Source: SXOA01 sp964444865 (GTDB taxonomy: Bacteria; Planctomycetota; Planctomycetia; Pirellulales; Pirellulaceae). From it: a stretch of 6,180 nt of DNA. Position numbers and translations under genes: made by a program. The stretch lies in the NCBI GenBank assembly GCA_964444865.1, contig CAYUJE010000364.1, positions 1 through 6,180 of the forward strand. Reading direction: 5' to 3'. Positions 1 through 6,180 of the stretch are shown here, piece by piece (positions within the stretch are counted from its first letter, which is position 1; every line of letters starts with the position of its first letter). Under the pieces are notes generated by a model that did no database searches, had not been told where the DNA came from, and was given only the letters and a program-made list of their open reading frames with translations.

Positions 1-484
1 ATCCTGCTCGGTCGGGGAGAGGGGGGCGATGAAGTCCCTGATGATCCCGGTGACAACTCGCGCAAGATTCCACTTCCGTGGCGATTTGATTGGCCTGGTG
101 CACTCCTGCCGATTGATGACAGTCGCTGCATTTGGCGTCGGCCGGATGAGGAGACCCCTTTGTCGTCCCGTTCATCCATGAAAGTGAGAGTGCCCTTGTG
201 CCGCTCGCATCTGGCCGCTGCGGCACAAAGGGCACATGACAGGCCCGGCAATCGCTGTCCCAGCGGGCGTGATCCTTGGCCAAGGTGCCGGGCGAAAGCT
301 GCATTGCTGCCGGCGTGCCTCCTGCCAGTACCCAGGCAAGGTACGCTCCTCCCGCCAGGAAACAGGCCAGTGTGAACACCAGCCGCCAGGCCCATAACGG
401 GCCGCAGGTGCGGTGATAGGCAAGCGGAATCCGCAGCGCCCGTTGCCGGGCCGAATCTCGCTCAGATATCAGTGGCTCGTCCAT
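1..484 (-). CDS. Membrane-anchored multihaem cytochrome c, partial (C-terminus beyond window)
   Basis: The minus-strand frame is open from an ATG at 484 to the left edge, giving 161 codons without a stop; the C-terminus is missing. The first 33 or so residues are rich in arginine and look cytoplasmic. Residues about 34-55 form one hydrophobic helix, probably an uncleaved anchor or signal anchor. Three CxxCH haem c attachment sites follow: C79-H83 (CRACH), C119-H123 (CSDCH) and C141-H145 (CASCH). The last continues as CHRDHQG, a pattern I associate with planctomycete multihaem cytochromes. The haem part should face the periplasm and carry electrons; no catalytic role is visible. More haems may lie in the missing part. 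The ATG is 11 bases after the stop of the predicted cytochrome b gene, so the two are probably cotranscribed and may be partners. No strong ribosome binding site is visible; the short gap suggests translational coupling. The haem sites are certain at sequence level; the exact family is not known. Confidence 0.87.
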   Translation of the reverse strand, partial: MDEPLISERDSARQRALRIPLAYHRTCGPLWAWRLVFTLACFLAGGAYLAWVLAGGTPAAMQLSPGTLAKDHARWDSDCRACHVPFVPQRPDASGTRALSLSWMNGTTKGSPHPADAKCSDCHQSAGVHQANQIATEVESCASCHRDHQGLHRPPLPDRAG

Positions 485-495
485 GAAAGTCCGTT

Positions 496-1467
496 TTAGC
501 CAAATCGGAGCGCCAAATATACATGCCCCGCTAACAGCACGACGAGCAGAATTGACAAAGGGAGATGCACCAGCAGCCAGGAGTGCAGCCAGAATTGGAG
601 TCGTGCTTGCAGGGACAGCTCGATTCGCCGCCGGCACATCGCCTCGATCCGGTCAATTACTGGTCCGACCGCTGCGGGAGATTTTAGTCGCAGGCCGTCA
701 AAATATTCTCTCGTTTTGTTCGCTGTGCCGAGAAGTCCGCCCGCACATCGGCCGGTTCGTAGATACGGCTCGATTTCCTGGTGGACGGCTAGGGCAAGTT
801 GCGGCGCGGCTGTGCGGGTTGGGCGCTGTAGTTCCGGATCAAGGGTCCGCGGCACCACCGTGCCAACACGCCGGGCGACGCCCACGCGCTGCTTTCCCGA
901 AGCTATCGCGTCCTTTCCTGCGGCTGCCAGTTCCGATTCAGCACCCTCACAATAATCCATCACCAGCCGCAAGGCGTCCTCTCCTAGTTGACGAGAAACT
1001 TCGTCAATCTGGCTGGCGACCGTTTCTTCTGGAATACGCGAAAGCAACAGCCGTGGCAGGATATTTTGCATCGCCAGGCCAAGGACGCCGCTGCCGATGA
1101 CCATCAGAAACAACCCCATCAGCAGGGAGGTGTAGATTCCACCCAAGGAAATTCCGCTGTGGAGCACAACCAGTGGCAGCGTCAAAAGGCCCAGCCAGAT
1201 GTGAGCCTTCATCCAAGTCTGCGTCTTTCCCAGCCAACGGGACGTGCGAAACAGCGAAGTCTTTCGCGGCCAGAGGGCAAACTCGAACAGGATGATCAGC
1301 CCCGCCAGAACTCCCAGCGCCAGCCCCGGCACACTTCCGCCGCCAGGCCAGGGGTTACCCTCGCGGACATAGGATCCGTACCACAGTGCTGCTGCCATCG
1401 CTGCCGCCAGCGATCCCAGCATCCAAGCCAGATGTAGAGGCACGAAATTCTTGCGGTCAAAGAGCAC
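496..1467 (-). CDS. Putative di-haem cytochrome b-like integral membrane protein
   Basis: This 323-residue protein has five predicted membrane helices at about residues 10-31, 46-66, 88-107, 112-133 and 295-320. A soluble stretch of about 150 residues (138-290) separates helices 4 and 5. Helix 3 holds H89 and H103, and helix 5 holds H301 and H315. Each pair is 14 residues apart, the spacing seen in haem b-binding helices of cytochrome bc1/b6-type proteins. The basic loop at 67-87 should be cytoplasmic. Both helices then run from inside to outside, so H89 would pair with H301 and H103 with H315, forming two stacked haems. No flavin, NAD or Fe-S motif is visible. The start codon is GTG: the DUF1552 stop lies in the same frame 15 bases upstream, so no upstream ATG is available. 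A multihaem cytochrome c gene follows after 11 bases, which supports a role in electron transfer across the membrane. A ferric-reductase-like or cytochrome b561-like relative is an alternative. The membrane protein call is firm; haem binding is inferred. Confidence 0.8.
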   Translation of the reverse strand: MLFDRKNFVPLHLAWMLGSLAAAMAAALWYGSYVREGNPWPGGGSVPGLALGVLAGLIILFEFALWPRKTSLFRTSRWLGKTQTWMKAHIWLGLLTLPLVVLHSGISLGGIYTSLLMGLFLMVIGSGVLGLAMQNILPRLLLSRIPEETVASQIDEVSRQLGEDALRLVMDYCEGAESELAAAGKDAIASGKQRVGVARRVGTVVPRTLDPELQRPTRTAAPQLALAVHQEIEPYLRTGRCAGGLLGTANKTREYFDGLRLKSPAAVGPVIDRIEAMCRRRIELSLQARLQFWLHSWLLVHLPLSILLVVLLAGHVYLALRFG

Positions 1468-1482
1468 GATGTTTGATGAGTG

Positions 1483-2829
1483 CTACGTGTCCAGCACGCT
1501 CAGCCGGCCCGTGCTGTCGCCAAGGGAGGGAACGCCGGCGTCCATGCGGTCGAGCATCGAGAGGAAAAGATTGTTGAGGGGCGTCTCTTTGCCCAGCTTG
1601 ATGTGGCGATCGGCTTTGATGCTGCCGCCGGCGTGTCCGGCCAGGACGATGGGGAGGTCGTCATGATTGTGGCGGTTGCCATCGGAAAGCCCGCTGCCGT
1701 ACATGATCATGCAGTTGTCAAGCAACGAGCCTTCGCCATCCTTCGTTTCCTTCAGATTCTTGAGGAAGCGGCCCAATTCCGTTGCGAGGAACAAGTCGAT
1801 TTTCTTGAGTTGGTCGATCTTGTCCTGTTCGTTTCGGTGATGGGAAATCTCGTGATGGCCGCTGGAGACGCCGACATTTTTGTAGCTGCGGTTGCTCCCC
1901 TCATTGGCAAGCATGAACGTGGCGACCCGGGTGGTGTCGGTGCGGAAGGCCAGCGCCAGCAAGTCGTACATCAGGCGGATATGCTCCTGAATGTCGCTGG
2001 GAATCCCCTCTGGGGTTTTGAAATCGGGACGCTCCTTTTGAGCAAGTGATTCGGCGTTGACGATCCGCTGCTCGATTTCCCGCACACTGGTGAGGTACTC
2101 GTCGAGCTTTCGGCGGTCGGTCTGGCCCAGTTGCTGTTTCAGTGCGGCGGCATCTTCCGCCACGAGGTCCAGCACGCTCTGCCGCGTGCGACTTCGGCGG
2201 GCTTGCTCCTCGCCGTCTTTTTTCGCCGCCCCAAAGAGGCGTTCGAAAACGAGGCGGGGGTTGATCTCCTTGGCCATCGGCGTCGATTCGGTCTTCCAGG
2301 AGATATTGTTGGAGTAGGCGCAGGCATAGCCGCTGTCGCAGCCCCCGGCATCGCGTCCGCGCTCGGTGCCGATTTCGAGGCTCGGCAGTCGGGTGGAAAT
2401 GCCGACCTTGGCGGCAGCGACCTGGTCCACGGAAGCCCCAACCTTGATGTTGGCCCCTGATGTTTTCACCGGATGTGCGCCGGTGAGAAGCGAAGAGGCG
2501 GATCGGGCATGGTCGCCGGGGCCATCCCCTTTGGCTCGGCCGTTATCCTGGGCCAGGCCGCTGATGATGGTAATGTGCGACTTGACGTCATTGAGCGGAG
2601 CGAGCGTTTCCTTGAGTTCAAACGAATTACCGTCTCCTTCCGGCCGCCAGGCGGGCATGATGGCCCCATTCGGGAATGAGATAAACGCCATGCGGACCGG
2701 CGGCTTGGACTTGTTCGCCACGGCTTGTGTAGCGCGGAGCGACCGCGGCAGCATGGCATCGAGGAGCGGCAGGCTCATCGCGCAGGAAAGCCCTCGGAGA
2801 AGTGTGCGGCGGCTGAGGCGGTTGGTCAT
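1483..2829 (-). CDS. DUF1552 family protein, Tat-exported
   Basis: This 448-residue protein belongs, by recognisable motifs, to DUF1552, a family of unknown biochemical function common in planctomycetes and usually encoded beside a DUF1592 protein. The N-terminus has a twin-arginine signal: SRRTLLRG at residues 6-13, then a weakly hydrophobic stretch to about residue 28. It is therefore probably exported already folded, perhaps with a cofactor. Conserved-looking blocks are FISFPNGAIMPAW (49-61), GDHARSASSLLTG with H107 (105-117), a C164/C170 pair in CDSGYAC, the His cluster GHHEISHH (324-331), and H387, H389 and H399 near the C-terminus. A helical, charged section lies at about 200-265. The histidine-rich blocks suggest metal binding, and a distant link to the related DUF1501 and alkaline-phosphatase-like fold is possible but inferred. 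The start at 2829 is chosen because the Tat motif begins there, an SD-like AGAGAAG sits 8 bases upstream, and a longer start at 2961 would overlap the preceding gene by about 100 bases. The gap to that gene is 31 bases. Confidence 0.93.
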   Translation of the reverse strand: MTNRLSRRTLLRGLSCAMSLPLLDAMLPRSLRATQAVANKSKPPVRMAFISFPNGAIMPAWRPEGDGNSFELKETLAPLNDVKSHITIISGLAQDNGRAKGDGPGDHARSASSLLTGAHPVKTSGANIKVGASVDQVAAAKVGISTRLPSLEIGTERGRDAGGCDSGYACAYSNNISWKTESTPMAKEINPRLVFERLFGAAKKDGEEQARRSRTRQSVLDLVAEDAAALKQQLGQTDRRKLDEYLTSVREIEQRIVNAESLAQKERPDFKTPEGIPSDIQEHIRLMYDLLALAFRTDTTRVATFMLANEGSNRSYKNVGVSSGHHEISHHRNEQDKIDQLKKIDLFLATELGRFLKNLKETKDGEGSLLDNCMIMYGSGLSDGNRHNHDDLPIVLAGHAGGSIKADRHIKLGKETPLNNLFLSMLDRMDAGVPSLGDSTGRLSVLDT

Positions 2830-2837
2830 GGTTAATG

Positions 2838-2844
2838 CTTCTCT
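2838..2844 (-). promoter_or_regulatory. Shine-Dalgarno-like site for the DUF1552 gene
   Basis: The minus strand reads AGAGAAG here, 8 bases before the ATG at 2829. It is purine-rich with a normal spacing, and together with the twin-arginine motif it decides the start against the longer frame beginning at 2961. The other genes in the window lack an equally clear site. Confidence 0.5.
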
Positions 2845-2860
2845 TTGAATAATGCGGCTA

Positions 2861-5221
2861 CTATGGCTTTCCGCCGTCGCCGCGGCGTTTGCGAAACGGT
2901 TCGCTTTTAACAATCTCAGTAACCAGGGTGGAAAAGCGATAATCGTCTTTCTCCACGGCATCTACCATTTTATCGACAGCACAGCGGTCATAGTACATTA
3001 GACCGCGCCCCAAAGCGTAAGTCAGCAGTTTTTCCGACAAACACCTGGCGAAATCCCGTTTTCGCTTCTTAAGCACCTGCACAAGTTCCGCAGGGGTTTG
3101 AAATTGCTCGCCACTGGGGAGTTTGGCGGTGGAATCGATAGGGAATTTGCCGTCTTTGTCCCGCCAACGCCCCACGCCGTCATAATTTTCGAGTCCGAAC
3201 CCAATCGCGTCCATCGTTTTGTGGCAAGACGCACAGACCGGATTCTGCCGGTGGATTTCGAGTTGCTGGCGGAGCGAAGCATCCGGCGAGGCCTTTTGAG
3301 CAACCTCCAGGCTCGGCACATCCGGCGGCGGATCCGGAGGTGGAGAGCCTAGGATGTTTTCCAGGACCCACTTCCCGCGCTTGACCGGCGAGGTTCGACC
3401 CGGATTGGAAGTGAGAGTCAGCACGCTGGCTTGGGTAAGCACGCCGGCTCGTTTGCCGTCCTGAATGGAGACTCGTCGGAATTCGTCGCCAAATATGCTG
3501 AGGATGCCATAGTGTTTGGCCAGCCGCTCGTTGACGAATGTAAAGTCGCCGTCAATAAAGTCGAGAATGCTGCGGTCCTCTTGAATGACCGCCTGCACGA
3601 ACATCTCGGTTTCCCGCCGCATGTCGGCTTTGAGTTGCGGCGAGAAGTCGGGAAATACCTTTGGGTCGGGCGTTACCGCGTCGAGCAGACGAAGGTTCAG
3701 CCACTGCATGGCAAAGTTTTGCACCAAAGCATCGGATCGCGGGTCCTTGAGCATTCGGCGGGCATGAAGTGTGAGAATCCGCTCGTCGGTCATGTTCCCG
3801 TTGGTGGCATCCGCGAATAACTCGTTGTCTGGGAGGCTGCTCCATAGAAAATACGACAGCCGTGAGGCGAGTTCATAGTCGGCCAGTTCATGCTGGGCCT
3901 TGGAATCATCGGGCTTAGGGTCGCGTTCCACGCGGAAAAGAAAATGGGGAGAAACCAAAGCACCCGTGAGGGCGACCTGCATCGCCTGTTCAAACGAGTC
4001 ACCTTTCGCAACAGACTGTTCCACGAGACTGACAAAGCGGCCGATTTCCTCGTCCGTCGCTTTGCGGCGGAATGCTCGGCTTAGTAGTAGGCGGAGGTTT
4101 TTCTCCGCAGCTTCGGGGACGGAGGTATTGTCTCCTGGTATCTGCTGGATGAGGTTGCGGTGTGACGCGGGATATTCTTCCAACTTGATATCGAGCGGAC
4201 CGGTGATTTCCAGGCTGAAGACATAGAGATTGCGATCCCGCTCTTTGGGGTCCTTGTTGTCTTTGTCGTAAAAATCGTTGATGAAACGGGCCGTCAACTG
4301 GTGCTTGCCGGGCGTAAGCCGCTGGCGGATTTCGTATGGCCGCTCTTTATCGCGCGGCGTGTTGACGGAAAACACCTTGACCTTTTTCCCATCGAGTTGC
4401 ATTTCCAGTTCAGCCGACTGTCCGCCGGCTTTGTCGCCGCTGGCCACGGCGCGGAGAGCATATTCACCGGCCCGGGGAACGGTGAATTCCCCTTTGACCG
4501 CGCCGGCCGAGACGATCGCCCAACGGTTGTCGCGAAGCTGGGCGGCTCCCTCGCCTTGCAGGGTCTTTCCCTCTCTCTTTTCTGCCGCAACTTTCACCGG
4601 GGGAGTAGCGAGAATCGTCTTCTCCGCAATCGTTTCCGCCGCTGCCAGGTACTTTTCCATGAGCAGCGGGGGAAGGGAGAGAACGTCACCGATATTATCG
4701 AATCCACTTCCCACGTCGTCGGAGGGAAAGTCGTCGGCCGGCTTAAAATCGACTCCCAACAGGTCCCGCACCGTGTTGTTGTACTCGGCCCGATTGAGCC
4801 GGCGGATGGTTACACGCCCAGGGTCGGGCGGCGCATCGCAATCGACGTGATAGATGGTCCCCTCGATCCAGCGGATCAACTTCTCTCGCTCCTCCTGGCT
4901 TGGCTGAGGTTGATCTTCCGGCGGCATTGCGCCGGTACGGAGCATGTCGATGACGGTCTTCCAGGTCTTTTCATCCTGGGCGATGAGTTCAACCGACTTG
5001 TATTTGTGAAAGGAAACATCCGACTCTTGTTTTGCCGGACCATGGCAGTCCAGACAGAACTTCTTAACGAGTGGCACGATGTCTTCGCGATAGACATCGT
5101 CGGCGGCACGTTTGGATACAGCCTTGGTTGACTTGGCGGGCGTTTGAGCCCAGGAATCGTTGGCGGCGAAGAGCGTCAGCAGCGCGACGAGCAATGAAAA
5201 ATGTTGTGTTGCGAATCGCAT
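2861..5221 (-). CDS. PSCyt1/DUF1587/DUF1595/DUF1592/DUF1588/DUF1585 exported haem-site protein
   Basis: This 786-residue planctomycete-type protein starts with a Sec signal peptide (residues 1-25; likely cleavage after SWA or AQ). Domains in order, with approximate borders, are: PSCyt1 cytochrome c-like (43-122), with CLDCH at 56-60 and a possible distal Met ligand M99 in GAMPP; DUF1587 (136-203), with RRLNRAEYNNTVRDLLG; a beta-rich insert (205-345) resembling the calcium-dependent xylan-binding CBM60-like module of this family; DUF1595 (370-432); DUF1592 (448-572), with ELASRLSYFLWSSLPD; DUF1588 (582-687), which contains a second CxxCH, CASCH at 663-667; and DUF1585 (700-778). It probably acts in the periplasm or at the cell surface. 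Haem attachment at both sites fits the family but is not proven, and the catalytic role is unknown. A link to polysaccharide breakdown is only a hypothesis. The ATG lies 12 bases after the phosphatase stop, and the DUF1552 partner gene follows after 31 bases. The frame is intact and of full family length. Confidence 0.95.
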   Translation of the reverse strand: MRFATQHFSLLVALLTLFAANDSWAQTPAKSTKAVSKRAADDVYREDIVPLVKKFCLDCHGPAKQESDVSFHKYKSVELIAQDEKTWKTVIDMLRTGAMPPEDQPQPSQEEREKLIRWIEGTIYHVDCDAPPDPGRVTIRRLNRAEYNNTVRDLLGVDFKPADDFPSDDVGSGFDNIGDVLSLPPLLMEKYLAAAETIAEKTILATPPVKVAAEKREGKTLQGEGAAQLRDNRWAIVSAGAVKGEFTVPRAGEYALRAVASGDKAGGQSAELEMQLDGKKVKVFSVNTPRDKERPYEIRQRLTPGKHQLTARFINDFYDKDNKDPKERDRNLYVFSLEITGPLDIKLEEYPASHRNLIQQIPGDNTSVPEAAEKNLRLLLSRAFRRKATDEEIGRFVSLVEQSVAKGDSFEQAMQVALTGALVSPHFLFRVERDPKPDDSKAQHELADYELASRLSYFLWSSLPDNELFADATNGNMTDERILTLHARRMLKDPRSDALVQNFAMQWLNLRLLDAVTPDPKVFPDFSPQLKADMRRETEMFVQAVIQEDRSILDFIDGDFTFVNERLAKHYGILSIFGDEFRRVSIQDGKRAGVLTQASVLTLTSNPGRTSPVKRGKWVLENILGSPPPDPPPDVPSLEVAQKASPDASLRQQLEIHRQNPVCASCHKTMDAIGFGLENYDGVGRWRDKDGKFPIDSTAKLPSGEQFQTPAELVQVLKKRKRDFARCLSEKLLTYALGRGLMYYDRCAVDKMVDAVEKDDYRFSTLVTEIVKSEPFRKRRGDGGKP

Positions 5222-5233
5222 GGCGTACAGCTT

Positions 5234-6025
5234 TCAACGGGCGCGGGAAATAATCTGCAACATCTCCGCGTGCAGCGGTTGACTGGCGGAGGCCAGGAAC
5301 TCAGGGTTGTTCAAATCAAGGGGGCCGCCGCTGATGTGGCTTACGCTCCCGCCCGCTTCTTCCACCATCAGCAGACCGGCGGCGACATCCCAGATCTTCA
5401 CGCTGGTGGCCCAGTAGGCATCAAGCCGGCCGGCGGCGAGATACGCCAGGTTGAGTGCTGCCGAACCGAGCCGACGAACTGACTGGCAGGAATGGAGTGC
5501 TTCGACAAAGCGAGCAATTTCAACCGAACCGCGGGGGACATTCGGAGCGAAGCTGACCGCGACCATTGCCTGCTCCGGAGAATTGCAGCCGCTGGATTCA
5601 ATCTTTCGCCCGGCCAGCCAGGCCCCTTCTCCTTTGACTGCGTGGAAGAATTCGTTGGCGATAGGATCAAAGACGATTCCCAAAATTGTCTCGCCCGCTC
5701 TTTGCAAGGCAATCGTCACGGCGAAGGCCGGCATGTGATGGACATAGTTTGCGGTGCCATCGAGAGGATCAACAATCCACCGAAACTCCGAATTGCCGCT
5801 CGTTTTTGCTTCCGCAGGAAAAGAGGCATCCTCTTCCCCCAGAAAATCGTGGCTCGGAAAGTGGCCCAGCAGGATGTCTCGAATGGCCTTCTGGGAGGCA
5901 ACGTCGGCTTCGGTGACCAGGTCCCGGAGCCCTTTTTCCCGGGGTGTGAAACGGTGCTGCCAGTCCAGCAAGACCGCTCCGCCGGCCCGTGCCGCCTGTT
6001 CACAAACGCTTAGGAATTCACGCAT
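5234..6025 (-). CDS. Inositol monophosphatase family protein (SuhB-like)
   Basis: This 263-residue, apparently cytoplasmic protein has the full length and all metal-site motifs of the Mg-dependent, lithium-sensitive phosphatase superfamily. These are DLVTEADVASQ (35-45) with D41, GEED (63-66) with E64, the family signature WIVDPLDGTANYVHHMP (83-99) with D86 and D89, and WDVAAGLLMVEEAGG (212-226) with D213. By analogy with human IMPA1 (E70, D90, D93, D220), E64, D86, D89 and D213 bind the catalytic metals. The likely reaction is hydrolysis of myo-inositol phosphate or a similar small sugar phosphate to the free alcohol. RLGSAALNLAYLAAGRLDAYW (185-205 region) and the WDVAAG block favour a SuhB-type enzyme over CysQ, but a HisN-type histidinol-phosphate phosphatase cannot be excluded, so no symbol is given. 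The ATG at 6025 is preceded by an in-frame stop at 6062-6064. No good ribosome binding site is seen. It is the first gene of the putative operon, 12 bases ahead of the DUF1592 gene. Confidence 0.95.
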   Translation of the reverse strand: MREFLSVCEQAARAGGAVLLDWQHRFTPREKGLRDLVTEADVASQKAIRDILLGHFPSHDFLGEEDASFPAEAKTSGNSEFRWIVDPLDGTANYVHHMPAFAVTIALQRAGETILGIVFDPIANEFFHAVKGEGAWLAGRKIESSGCNSPEQAMVAVSFAPNVPRGSVEIARFVEALHSCQSVRRLGSAALNLAYLAAGRLDAYWATSVKIWDVAAGLLMVEEAGGSVSHISGGPLDLNNPEFLASASQPLHAEMLQIISRAR

Positions 6026-6180
6026 TAGGGCACGCCAGGGCGGAAAAAGGCAGGTCCAAAATCACCATCCAGGAGATTATAAGGGATAGCTTCAGCGATT
6101 CCCACCCGCAAAACTGCCACCTAACGAATGGATGAATGGTTTGAAGGGTGGCTTGGTTCCGCCGGGGGGCCTAAAAATTT
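6026..6180. other. Intergenic region upstream of the phosphatase gene
   Basis: These 155 bases reach the right window edge and contain no convincing gene on either strand. They include a TATAAT hexamer on the minus strand, a GC-rich block near 6160-6171 and an A/T-rich end. As the only real gap in the window, this is the most likely place for the promoter of the minus-strand gene run. Short inverted matches (6102-6107 with 6146-6151, and 6116-6121 with 6147-6152) are too weak and too widely spaced to call a terminator. Confidence 0.6.
6076..6081 (-). promoter_or_regulatory. Possible -10 promoter element (TATAAT)
   Basis: The minus strand reads TATAAT exactly, 50 bases before the phosphatase ATG, which would give a leader of roughly 40-45 bases. 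No TTGACA-like -35 is found at 16-18 bases upstream (the sequence there is about TGGGAA), and there is no extended TG motif. A six-base match alone is weak evidence, and planctomycete promoters often differ from the consensus. Confidence 0.25.

Noticed and set aside
172..423. Minus-strand frame of 83 codons starting MPITAPAA
   Set aside because: It overlaps the multihaem cytochrome c gene in another frame. The cytochrome frame holds three CxxCH motifs and a membrane anchor, while this one has nothing recognisable.
483..1100. Plus-strand open frame of 205 codons
   Set aside because: It is antisense to the cytochrome b-like gene, has an Arg/Pro-rich low-quality translation and no family features.
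1480..2049. Plus-strand open frame of 189 codons
   Set aside because: It is antisense to the C-terminal half of the DUF1552 gene. The DUF1552 motifs on the minus strand are clear, so this is a shadow.
2830..2961. Longer N-terminus for the DUF1552 protein (start at 2961)
   Set aside because: It would overlap the DUF1592 gene and bury the twin-arginine signal 50 residues into the protein. The start at 2829 has the Tat motif and an SD-like site.
4301..5131. Plus-strand open frame of 276 codons
   Set aside because: It lies wholly antisense to the DUF1592 gene, whose domains and motifs are clear. The translated product shows no recognisable motif and is explained by the lack of stops opposite a GC-rich gene.
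6102..6152. Inverted repeats CCACCC/GGGTGG and GCCACC/GGTGGC as a possible terminator or operator
   Set aside because: The stems are only six bases, the loops are 25-38 bases, and there is no T-run at the right place. Such matches are expected by chance in GC-rich DNA.
1..6180. tRNA, rRNA, CRISPR array, insertion sequence or defence system
   Set aside because: No cloverleaf-like sequence, spaced direct repeats, transposase motifs, terminal inverted repeats or defence protein motifs were seen. The window is almost fully occupied by five intact or edge-cut genes.

Overview
The window looks like chromosomal DNA of a planctomycete. The main evidence is a PSCyt1/DUF1587/DUF1595/DUF1592/DUF1588/DUF1585 protein followed directly by a Tat-exported DUF1552 protein. 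This pair is characteristic of Planctomycetota, although related proteins occur in some other phyla. The assignment rests on protein families recognised by eye; no database search was run.

All five recognisable genes lie on the minus strand and read from right to left. They are: an inositol-monophosphatase-family phosphatase (5234-6025); a large exported di-haem-site DUF1592 protein with a beta-rich insert (2861-5221); a Tat-exported DUF1552 protein (1483-2829); a five-helix membrane protein with the histidine pattern of a di-haem cytochrome b (496-1467); and a membrane-anchored multihaem cytochrome c that runs off the left edge (1-484). The gaps between them are 12, 31, 15 and 11 bases with no visible terminator, so they probably form one transcription unit. 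The only intergenic stretch is 6026-6180, upstream of the phosphatase. It holds a TATAAT hexamer that could be a -10 box, but no good -35.

Four of the five genes act at or beyond the cytoplasmic membrane, and three carry visible haem-binding signatures. The most interesting feature is the last pair. The membrane protein has two His-x13-His pairs on two helices that are predicted to run in parallel, which fits two stacked b haems crossing the membrane. It is followed 11 bases later by an N-anchored cytochrome c with at least three CxxCH sites. A plausible inferred reading is electron transfer between the quinone pool or cytoplasm and periplasmic c-type haems, linked by expression to the DUF1592/DUF1552 pair, whose biochemical role is unknown. 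The phosphatase may be a housekeeping passenger gene in the same operon.
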